13,861 nucleotides of DNA from Chloroflexota bacterium (GTDB lineage: Bacteria; Chloroflexota; Anaerolineae; J102), in assembly GCA_013152695.1 (NCBI GenBank), contig JAADFV010000424.1, positions 1-13,861 on the forward strand, written 5' to 3'. The notes beneath the pieces were generated by a model. It made no database searches, was not told the origin of the DNA, and was given only the letters and a program-made list of their open reading frames with translations. Positions 6,511 to 12,584 of this stretch are shown piece after piece (within the stretch, counting starts at the first letter, position 1; each line of letters opens with the position of its first letter). Both the position numbers and the translations under genes were made by a program.

Positions 6511-7122
6511 TCAATCAGCCTCATTGATTTGATGGGCGAGGATAATGGCTTCGGCCACTTCGCGCATAGGTTTGCGGTAATTCATCGATAGTTTCTGGAT
6601 ACGGCGGAAAGCTTCGGCTTCGGTCATGCCTTTGCGGTCCATCAGGAGACCTTTGGCGCGGTCGACCGCTTTGCGTGTGTCCAGAGCTTCTTGCAAGGAC
6701 TCGGCTTGCTTTTTTAGGGTGGTAAATTCTTCAAAACGGGCGAGTGCAGTTTCGATGGCGGGAGTGAGATCGGCTTCGGTGAAAGGTTTGACCAAATAGC
6801 CTACAACACCAGCCTCACGGGCGCGTTCCACCAATTCCCGCTGGCTATAAGCACTCAGCAATAACACAGGGGCAATGCCTTCGCTGGTTAAATCGCGGGC
6901 AGCATCGATGCCATCATAGGTGTCATCTTCAAATTTGATGTCCATAATCACCAGGTCAGGCTTGAGTTTGCGCGCCATTTCCACAGCTGTACGGCCATCA
7001 CTGGCTTCTCCCACCACGAGATAGCCCTGGTTGGTTAACATTTCATGCAGGTCACGACGGATCAGAGCCTGATCATCACTAATGATGATGCGTTTACGGG
7101 CGGAATTTGAGGTTTCGCTCAT
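6511..7122 (-). CDS. ANTAR-domain response regulator (PdtaR/AmiR-NasR type)
   Basis: A 203-residue two-component output protein. The receiver domain spans about residues 11-127: acidic pair Asp16-Asp17, phospho-acceptor Asp61 in VIMDIKF, Ser90 in LLLSAYS, Lys112 in VKPF. A short coiled linker (about 130-148) leads to the ANTAR domain (about 145-197), with its typical AVDRAKGLLMDRKGMTEAEAFRRI signature broken over 152-175. ANTAR proteins bind paired RNA stem-loops and prevent transcription termination, so this regulator probably acts on nascent mRNA rather than DNA. The start is clear: GGAGG lies 9 nt upstream, and the ATG overlaps the stop of the kinase gene (ATGA), which makes the kinase its cognate partner. 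It resembles Mycobacterium PdtaR in layout. Confidence 0.92.
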   Translation of the reverse strand: MSETSNSARKRIIISDDQALIRRDLHEMLTNQGYLVVGEASDGRTAVEMARKLKPDLVIMDIKFEDDTYDGIDAARDLTSEGIAPVLLLSAYSQRELVERAREAGVVGYLVKPFTEADLTPAIETALARFEEFTTLKKQAESLQEALDTRKAVDRAKGLLMDRKGMTEAEAFRRIQKLSMNYRKPMREVAEAIILAHQINEAD

Positions 7123-8651
7123 GAAGGTTTGCCTCCAGTAAGGACTTTGGGAAATTTGACAACAGCACGGGTGCCGGCCTCGGCTTGAGGAAGGAGTTCA
7201 AAGGTTCCTTTGAGATCATCCTGTACCAAAGTACGAATGATATCGAGGCCCAAACTGCTTTCTTGCTCCAGGGAAAACTGGTCAGGAAGCCCTCGGCCAT
7301 TGTCGATAACGTCGAGTTCAATTATATCACCACCATCTAATAAACGCACTGCAATGCGCCCCGGACTTTGCTCACCAAAACCATGTTTTAACGAGTTCAG
7401 TAAGAGTTCGTTCAGAACCAGGGCACAGACCGTTGTTTTAGAGGTTGGCAGTTGGATGGGATCAGCGTGTTCTAAAACGATCTGAATCCCGCCCCTTGGT
7501 TCTAGCACACCCGCTTGTACTTGCGTCACAATGCGCTCGACGACCGATCGCAGGTCCAAAATGAGGTCTTCCCCCAGGGAAAGAGATTCATGGATGACGG
7601 TCATACTCATCATACGATTGATCGATTCGAGCAATAATTGCCGGGCCTCTTCGGATTGGGCACGCCGCGCTTGCATACGCATGATGGAGATGAGCATTTG
7701 CAAATTGTTTTTCACGCGATGGTGCACTTCTTTCAGCATCATCGCCTTGACTTTGAGTTCGCGGGCCTTTTGCCGGGGCTCAGTCACGTCTTTGATGAGA
7801 ATGAGAGCGCCGTAGCGATCATGAGTCAGAGCATGGCTGAACACGCGTTCACGCAGGCGGAGATCGGGCTTTCCGAACAAGGGAATGGCGCTCCGTAAGA
7901 GGATCCGTTCATGCACGATATCTTCTAAAAATACACAGCGCCTCTCTGTCCATGCCCGTTGCACGATGTTCCAATCCCCGGCCCCTACTTCTGTCAGAGC
8001 CCGCCCTCGCAGATCATCCAGATAGCCCAGCCGCCGGTACACATTGGATGCCTGGCCGCTGAGATAGCGGTATCGGCCGATATGATCGACAAAAATGATG
8101 CCGTCATGTTCGCGAAAAGGCGGTACATCTTCACTGCCAATCACCTGTCCCGTCACCAGCATCTGCATAAAGCGGGTCAAAGCACGCTGAAAGGCTATAT
8201 CCCGACGCCGATGACGCTCTCGTTCGATGGCATTGGTGAGGACGCCCACGGCTGCCAGAGGTTGGTTTTTAGCCCCCATAATGGGTAAAAACTGCTGGCT
8301 AACCTCGGGGCGTTGCATATAAATTTCGGGGATAACCCGCTGATTCGGCTTCCCCTGGCTCACCGTACGCCACAACCAACGCCGTTCCGAACTGGGATAA
8401 CAATCTCCAACAATGGATTCACTGTACAACGAGGCCATGGAGTGCGGTCTTGCGTGAGCCACAACACAGACCTCGAGTGTCTTGCGTGGGAGCAGCAAAA
8501 CGACATCAGAACGACTGATGTCCGCAGCCAGGCTTAATGCGGCGCGGACTCTTTCTAATAGCTGTTGATCCTCGTGCGAGAGGGAGGCAATACTCCGTTG
8601 CCAGAGTGCATTATCGATCAGGAAATAATCGTTGTTACCAGGAATCGTCAT
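7119..8651 (-). CDS. HisKA_2-family sensor histidine kinase (PdtaS-like)
   Basis: A 510-residue cytoplasmic sensor kinase without membrane segments. Residues about 25-145 resemble the N-terminal GAF-like sensor domain (H_kinase_N) of Mycobacterium PdtaS. Residues about 155-290 look like a PAS domain (DGIIFVDHIGRYRYLSGQA...LILIKDVTEPR). The HisKA_2 dimerisation domain carries the phospho-acceptor His310 in EVHHRVKNNLQ. The ATP-binding domain shows the N-box NELLLNSLKH (414-423), DNGRGLP (450-456) and SLGLDII (466-472). All catalytic motifs are intact, so it should autophosphorylate and pass phosphate to the ANTAR regulator encoded immediately after it with a 4-bp overlap. The signal is unknown. 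A soluble GAF/PAS layout suggests an internal ligand or redox or gas cue. There is no good ribosome-binding site before the ATG. The tRNA-Pro terminator lies 63 bp upstream. Confidence 0.9.
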   Translation of the reverse strand: MTIPGNNDYFLIDNALWQRSIASLSHEDQQLLERVRAALSLAADISRSDVVLLLPRKTLEVCVVAHARPHSMASLYSESIVGDCYPSSERRWLWRTVSQGKPNQRVIPEIYMQRPEVSQQFLPIMGAKNQPLAAVGVLTNAIERERHRRRDIAFQRALTRFMQMLVTGQVIGSEDVPPFREHDGIIFVDHIGRYRYLSGQASNVYRRLGYLDDLRGRALTEVGAGDWNIVQRAWTERRCVFLEDIVHERILLRSAIPLFGKPDLRLRERVFSHALTHDRYGALILIKDVTEPRQKARELKVKAMMLKEVHHRVKNNLQMLISIMRMQARRAQSEEARQLLLESINRMMSMTVIHESLSLGEDLILDLRSVVERIVTQVQAGVLEPRGGIQIVLEHADPIQLPTSKTTVCALVLNELLLNSLKHGFGEQSPGRIAVRLLDGGDIIELDVIDNGRGLPDQFSLEQESSLGLDIIRTLVQDDLKGTFELLPQAEAGTRAVVKFPKVLTGGKPS

Positions 8652-8700
8652 TGATCTGGAAAATAGGTTGGAAAAAAGATGATAAGCAGCCCTCAGGCCA

Positions 8701-8744
8701 GAAGAAATGAAAAGGGGGCCGACGGGTGGTGTTCCATCGGCCCC
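8701..8744 (-). terminator. Intrinsic terminator of the tRNA-Pro gene
   Basis: On the minus strand GGGGCCGA (8737-8744) pairs with TCGGCCCC (8715-8722), eight perfect bases, and is followed at once by CTTTTCATTTCTTC. It starts 5 bases after the tRNA 3' end and separates the tRNA from the kinase operon downstream. Confidence 0.85.
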
Positions 8745-8748
8745 ATGA

Positions 8749-8822
8749 TCGGGGCGGGGCGATTCGAACGCCCGACCTCTTGAACCCCATTCAAGCGCGC
8801 TACCGAGCTGCGCTACGCCCCG
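8749..8822 (-). tRNA. tRNA-Pro (anticodon GGG)
   Basis: The minus strand folds into a complete cloverleaf of 74 nt. The acceptor CGGGGCG pairs with CGCCCCG (8816-8822 with 8750-8756). The D stem is GCGC/GCGC, the anticodon stem CTTGA/TCAAG with loop ATGGGGT, and the T stem GGGCG/CGCCC around TTCGAAT. Loop position 34-36 is GGG, which reads proline CCC. The discriminator base is A (8749). CCA is not encoded, because the next bases are TCA, so it must be added by nucleotidyltransferase. It has its own promoter and terminator and appears to be a single-gene unit. Confidence 0.95.
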
Positions 8823-8834
8823 ACGGCAATGGGA

Positions 8835-8863
8835 AGTATACTCAGATCGGGCCGAAATGGCAA
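8835..8863 (-). promoter_or_regulatory. Promoter of tRNA-Pro
   Basis: On the minus strand TTGCCA (8858-8863, 5 of 6) and TATACT (8835-8840, 5 of 6) are exactly 17 bp apart. The -10 ends 12 bp before the mature tRNA 5' end, so the precursor would carry only a few extra 5' bases. It lies just past the stop of the aminotransferase gene. Confidence 0.75.
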
Positions 8864-8891
8864 ATTTTGGAACAGGAAAGAACGGGAACGC

Positions 8892-10055
8892 CTACTGCAT
8901 CAGTTTCTCGATGCGTGCTACGGCTCGCTCTAACTCGCTCATGCTGGTAGCAATGGAAAAACGAACATGGCCTTCACCAGCCTGTCCAAAAGCAATCCCG
9001 GGTGTTGCGGCAATATCGGCTTCCTCGAGCAAGCGGTTGGCAATCTCCATCGAATCTTGACCGAGACCGGGGAAACGCACGAAAAGATAAAAAGCGCCTT
9101 GAGGTAAATCACATTCGACACCGGGAATAGCATTCAGTGCTTTGACCATGAAATCACGCCGCGCTTTGTAGGCCTGACGCATCGTCTCCACCTCTTCGCT
9201 GACCCCATCCAGAGCGACCGTACCGGCAGCCATGGTAAAGGAAGCAGCCGAGGTCACGGATTGGCTCTGCAATTTTGCGGCAAGACCAATAACGCTAGCC
9301 GGACCCGCGGCCCAGCCCAGGCGCCAGCCCGTCATGGCATAGGCCTTGGAGTGGCCATTGATCGTAATCGTACGTTCGGCCATATCGGGTAAGGAAGCAA
9401 GATTGATGTGTTCGCCTTCAAAGATCAGTTTTTCGTAAATTTCATCAGAAATGACGTACAAATCGTGCTTGAGCGCAGCTTGCCGAATCACCTCTGCTTC
9501 CTCAGATGTGAGTACCCGTCCAGTCGGATTGTTGGGCGAGTTCACAAGGATGGCTTTGGTGCGGGGCGTGATGTGCGCTTCCAGTAGCTCGCTGCTGATG
9601 CGAAAACCCTCGGCCGCGGGCAAAGAAACGGTGACAGGTGTGGCACCAACCAGCTTTACGATCGGTACGTACGAAACCCAATAGGGTTCGAAAATAATGA
9701 CTTCGTCATCAGGGTTCGTCAAGGCGGCCATGACAGCATAAATGAGAAACTTAGCGCCGGGACTGACCAGCACCTGGGTGGCAGGATCCACATCCAGGCC
9801 ATATTCACGGCCAAGCTTAGCGGCCACAGCCTTTCGGATTGCAACTGTGCCTCGCGAAGGGGGGTAATGGGTGTCGCCGGCACGCAAAGCAGCAATGGCG
9901 GATTCGATAATGGGCGCCGGTGTCGAGAAATCGGGATCGCCCCCGGCCAGAGAGATGACATCACGACCGGCAGCTTTCAATGCTTTGGCTTTGTCATTGA
10001 CGGCCAATGTGGCTGAAGGAGGGATACTCCCTAAGAGAGATGATAAGGGCTTCAT
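8892..10055 (-). CDS. Class I/II PLP-dependent aminotransferase (aspartate/aromatic type)
   Basis: A 387-residue cytoplasmic fold-type I aminotransferase, the usual length for the group, transferring an amino group between an amino acid and a 2-oxo acid. Visible features are the N-terminal SLAGGDPDF (35-43), the NSPNNPTG loop (172-179) with the cofactor-contacting Asn, Asp204 in SDEIYE that pairs with the pyridine nitrogen, the Schiff-base Lys237 in GHSKAYAMTGWRLGW, and the substrate-carboxylate Arg365 in HVRFSIAT. This subgroup includes aspartate, alanine and aromatic enzymes. The sequence alone does not fix the substrate. AAGGA lies 9 nt before the ATG. Its leader holds a hairpin plus T-run about 40-65 nt upstream, so expression may be attenuated. 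It is the last gene of the minus-strand group that begins with the RACo-like gene and fhs. Confidence 0.92.
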   Translation of the reverse strand: MKPLSSLLGSIPPSATLAVNDKAKALKAAGRDVISLAGGDPDFSTPAPIIESAIAALRAGDTHYPPSRGTVAIRKAVAAKLGREYGLDVDPATQVLVSPGAKFLIYAVMAALTNPDDEVIIFEPYWVSYVPIVKLVGATPVTVSLPAAEGFRISSELLEAHITPRTKAILVNSPNNPTGRVLTSEEAEVIRQAALKHDLYVISDEIYEKLIFEGEHINLASLPDMAERTITINGHSKAYAMTGWRLGWAAGPASVIGLAAKLQSQSVTSAASFTMAAGTVALDGVSEEVETMRQAYKARRDFMVKALNAIPGVECDLPQGAFYLFVRFPGLGQDSMEIANRLLEEADIAATPGIAFGQAGEGHVRFSIATSMSELERAVARIEKLMQ

Positions 10056-10094
10056 GATAGATTTCCTTGTGTGTACTAAGCAAAAGGAGACAGT

Positions 10095-10121
10095 AAAAAA
10101 GGGCGACCGAGTGGTTCGCCC
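10095..10121 (-). terminator. Intrinsic terminator or attenuator in the aminotransferase leader
   Basis: On the minus strand GGGCGA (10116-10121) pairs with TCGCCC (10101-10106) and is followed at once by TTTTTT (10095-10100). It lies 39 bp before the aminotransferase ATG and downstream of the candidate promoter. It would therefore stop transcription of the gene unless an alternative structure forms. If the promoter is not real, it would simply terminate the fhs transcript. Confidence 0.7.
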
Positions 10122-10127
10122 CTGGAA

Positions 10128-10154
10128 GGATGCAGGTCGTCTTTGCCTGCACCC
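10128..10154 (-). promoter_or_regulatory. Leader hairpin directly upstream of the attenuator
   Basis: On the minus strand GGGTGCAGG (10146-10154) pairs with CCTGCATCC (10128-10136), nine pairs with one G-U. The loop is CAAAGACGA. The upstream segment CACCC (10186-10190) could instead pair with the GGGTG of the left arm, so two exclusive folds are possible. Only 6 bp separate it from the terminator stem. Confidence 0.5.
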
Positions 10155-10198
10155 CGGGTTTGAAAACTATGCTTTTGAGATGTGCGGGTGTCTCTGGA

Positions 10199-10228
10199 AT
10201 TGTAAATCCAAAAGGCTGGAAAATGCAA
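10199..10228 (-). promoter_or_regulatory. Candidate promoter for the aminotransferase leader
   Basis: On the minus strand TTGCAT (10223-10228, 3 of 6) and TACAAT (10199-10204, 5 of 6) are 18 bp apart. The start would be near 10192. This gives a leader of about 137 nt that contains both hairpins. Confidence 0.4.
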
Positions 10229-10340
10229 TCTCATCGATAGGAAGGGGCAAAAAACATCATCCTTCTCTTCCAAGTCCTGAAGAATTGCCGACGATCAGGA
10301 AGAAAAGTACTGCCAAGCAGCCCCTGCACTACTTCCGGCA

Positions 10341-10378
10341 TCTACCTCCTTCCCCACAATTGCGAAGAAGGAGGTAGA
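10341..10378 (-). repeat. 12-bp perfect hairpin with buried Shine-Dalgarno
   Basis: TCTACCTCCTTC and GAAGGAGGTAGA are exact reverse complements (10341-10352 and 10367-10378) with a 14-base loop. On the minus strand the 3' arm carries AAGGAGGT, a near-perfect ribosome-binding site, two bases before an ATG that opens a 36-codon frame ending at 10231. It begins 51 bp after the fhs stop and has no T-run, so it is not a standard terminator. It could stabilise the fhs mRNA 3' end or gate translation of the short frame. Confidence 0.6.
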
Positions 10379-10428
10379 ACCGAAAATTGAACTATTCGGA
10401 GAATCTATCCGGCCATTTGGTGGGGAGA

Positions 10429-12324
10429 CTAGAACAATCCTACCACTTTGCCTGTTTCCAGGTCGAGATCGACATCGTAGAATACAGGACGAGTGGGCAG
10501 CCCGGGCATGGTGCTCATCTTACCCAAGAGCGGGAAGAGGAAGCCGGCGCCAACACTGGCGCGGATATCGCGTACAGGCACGATAAAGCCTTTGGGTGCG
10601 CCCTTGAGCGTCGGATCGTGGCTGAGGCTGAGATGTGTCTTCGCCATGCAAATGGGGAGCTTATCGAAGCCAACCCGGTTGTAAAGGGCGATCTTCTTCT
10701 CTGCTTCCTCAGAGAACTCGACACCATCGGCGCCGTAAATCTCTTTGGCGATGGTCTCGATCTTCTCTTTGATGCCAATATCCAGGGGGTAGAGGAATTT
10801 GAAGTTGCTGGGTTTGTTGGCCGCGGCAATGACTGCCTTGCCCAGTTCCACCGCTCCGGCACCGCCTTCTGCCCAGTGATTGGACATGACAGCATCTTCG
10901 GCGCCTGCTTCGATCGCGATCTTGCGGACCAAGTCGATCTCGGCATCGGTATCGTCTTTGAAACGGTTGACGGCAACAACGACCGGGATGCCAAAGCCTA
11001 GAGCATTTTTGATGTGCACCTTCAGGTTGCTGCAGCCCTTTTCCAGCAGCTCCAGATTTTCTTCGGTGTAGGCTGGATCCAGAGGGCGACCCGCGACGAC
11101 TTTGGGGCCACCGCCATGCATCTTCAGAGCACGAATCGTTGCGACCAGGACCACGACATTGGGTACCAGGCCACTGTAGCGGCACTTGATATCGAAGAAT
11201 TTCTCCATACCGATGTCGGCGCCAAAGCCGGCTTCGGTGAGGACAAAGCCGTCAGCGCCAACAAGTTTGAGCGCAATCTGATCGGCAACGATGGAGGAAT
11301 TGCCATGAGCAATGTTAGCAAAGGGACCGGCGTGCACAAAAGCAGGGGTACCTTCGAGAGTTTGCATGAGGTTGGGCTTGATCGCGTCCTTCATCAAAAC
11401 GGTGAGGGCGCCACCTACACCGAGGTCATCGGCTGTAATCGGTTCACCGGCGCGGCTGGTGCCGATGACCATCTTGCCCAAACGATCACGCATATCAGCC
11501 AGGCTGGTGGTCAGGGCCAGAATCGCCATAATCTCGCTGGCTACAGTGATATCGAAACCCGTTTCACGCTCGAACTTTTCCGCTGGGCCCTTACCAATAA
11601 TAATCCCACGCAGATAACGGTCATTGGTGTCGATGACACGGCGCCAGGTGATGCTGTCAGGATCGATGTCCAGACGTACGAAACGACTACGTTCCTCTTC
11701 AGTCAGCTCATTCGGGTCTGTCTTGTCGATGCCGAGCTTCTTCAATCGGCGCAGCATCACAGGGGAAAATCTACGATTGCCTTCCTTGTCGGGAGGGCAC
11801 AGGCGGTTGAAGAGAGATTCATCCGACTGGTAGGATTCATGATGCATGCGGGTGTCGATGGCGGCAGCAAGAAGATTGTTGGCAGCCGTGATAGCGTGAA
11901 TATCACCCGTCAGGTGCAGGTTGAAGTCCTCCATGGGAATGATCTGGCTGTAACCACCGCCGGCTGCCCCACCTTTGATACCGAAGGTCGGGCCCTGGCT
12001 GGGCTGGCGCACGCAGGTGAAGACCTTTTTACCCAGGTGGGCGCCCAACGCTTGTGACAGTCCCACGGTCGTGGTTGTTTTTCCTTCGCCCAGGGGTGTA
12101 GGAGTGATGGCAGTGACGAGGACATATTTGCCATCGGGTAAGTCAGCCAGCCGGTCACGAACCGACAGAGAGACTTTTGCTTTTTTATCGCCGTAAAGTT
12201 CCAACTCCTCTGGGAGAATGCCTACTTCTTCGGCAATTTTGATGATGGGAATGGGTTCTACGGATTGAGCGATGTCAATATCGCTCGGCACAGGTCGTTT
12301 GAGTTCAGTAAGTTTGTGTGGCAT
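10429..12324 (-). CDS. fhs: Formate-tetrahydrofolate ligase, long form
   Basis: A 631-residue cytoplasmic enzyme that joins formate to tetrahydrofolate with ATP to give 10-formyl-THF, the entry of formate into folate one-carbon metabolism. The ATP loop [13 protein letters not shown] lies at about 75-87, [11 protein letters not shown] at 115-125, the core [16 protein letters not shown] is intact, and the C-terminus has [11 protein letters not shown]. It is longer than the compact bacterial enzyme (about 555-560 residues). The main insertion, about residues 161-218 (LFNRLCP...TWRRVID region), and much of the C-terminal sequence resemble the synthetase domain of eukaryotic C1-THF synthase. The ATG at 12324 is chosen because AAAGGAG sits 8 nt upstream. 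A GTG at 12333 would overlap that site. It lies downstream of the RACo-like gene on the same strand and upstream of the aminotransferase. Confidence 0.96.
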   Translation of the reverse strand: MPHKLTELKRPVPSDIDIAQSVEPIPIIKIAEEVGILPEELELYGDKKAKVSLSVRDRLADLPDGKYVLVTAITPTPLGEGKTTTTVGLSQALGAHLGKKVFTCVRQPSQGPTFGIKGGAAGGGYSQIIPMEDFNLHLTGDIHAITAANNLLAAAIDTRMHHESYQSDESLFNRLCPPDKEGNRRFSPVMLRRLKKLGIDKTDPNELTEEERSRFVRLDIDPDSITWRRVIDTNDRYLRGIIIGKGPAEKFERETGFDITVASEIMAILALTTSLADMRDRLGKMVIGTSRAGEPITADDLGVGGALTVLMKDAIKPNLMQTLEGTPAFVHAGPFANIAHGNSSIVADQIALKLVGADGFVLTEAGFGADIGMEKFFDIKCRYSGLVPNVVVLVATIRALKMHGGGPKVVAGRPLDPAYTEENLELLEKGCSNLKVHIKNALGFGIPVVVAVNRFKDDTDAEIDLVRKIAIEAGAEDAVMSNHWAEGGAGAVELGKAVIAAANKPSNFKFLYPLDIGIKEKIETIAKEIYGADGVEFSEEAEKKIALYNRVGFDKLPICMAKTHLSLSHDPTLKGAPKGFIVPVRDIRASVGAGFLFPLLGKMSTMPGLPTRPVFYDVDLDLETGKVVGLF

Positions 12325-12584
12325 GCCTTGCACTCCTTTGTGAAATGAAGCCTAATTTGGGCGAACAGTGAATCGATATGTTAAGACAAGTAGATTCTCC
12401 CCACCAACGCTGGAGGGGTGAGTCTGCCTGATGAAAAACGAAGAGGGTGAACGATCTAGAGAAAAATGGCGGCCGCTAACACGTTCACAAATCAGGAGAA
12501 AAAGGGTATCTCCTGTGGTATCGAGTGATCCTTCACAAGGATAGAATAAAAATGTAAATTAGACAAGTTTTAGAGAGTGATATA
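12325..12584 (-). other. 260-bp gap and probable fhs leader with small hairpins
   Basis: No gene is seen. Reading toward fhs there is ATCCTT-GTG-AAGGAT (12528-12542), CAGGAGA/TCTCCTG (12493-12499 with 12509-12515, 9-base loop), and a CCCC-T-CCA-GCGT-TGG-T-GGGG hairpin (12399-12418). None is followed by a T-run. I could not fit a THF riboswitch or other known class. No clear terminator follows the RACo-like gene. Confidence 0.4.
12538..12566 (-). promoter_or_regulatory. Candidate promoter for fhs
   Basis: On the minus strand TTGTCT (12561-12566, 4 of 6) and TATCCT (12538-12543, 4 of 6) are 17 bp apart in an AT-rich stretch just after the RACo-like gene. It would give an fhs leader of about 205 nt. 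Both boxes are imperfect, so readthrough from the upstream gene is equally possible. Confidence 0.3.

Larger units (their letters stand above)
10056..10428 (-). other. 373-bp structured gap between fhs and the aminotransferase
   Basis: No standard gene lies here. In the direction of transcription it holds the 12-bp hairpin (10341-10378), a 36-codon ORF with a buried Shine-Dalgarno (10231-10341, minus), a candidate promoter (10199-10228), and a leader of about 137 nt with two hairpins, the second followed by six T's. I do not recognise a T-box, SAM, glycine, THF or other common riboswitch core in it. Confidence 0.6.

Noticed and set aside
6497..6520. GGCTGA/TCAGCC as a bidirectional terminator over the two convergent stops
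   Set aside because: Only six base pairs with a 12-base loop, and no T-run on either strand.
10056..10200. T-box, SAM, glycine or THF riboswitch in the aminotransferase leader
   Set aside because: None of the conserved cores of these classes could be found. The leader is also short for a T-box.
10076..10273. A 65-codon minus-strand frame upstream of the aminotransferase
   Set aside because: It needs a TTG start with no ribosome-binding site, runs through the promoter and terminator hairpins, and shows no domain.
11014..12057. A 347-codon open frame antisense to fhs
   Set aside because: The minus-strand fhs is unmistakable. The opposite frame is open only because of the codon usage of fhs.
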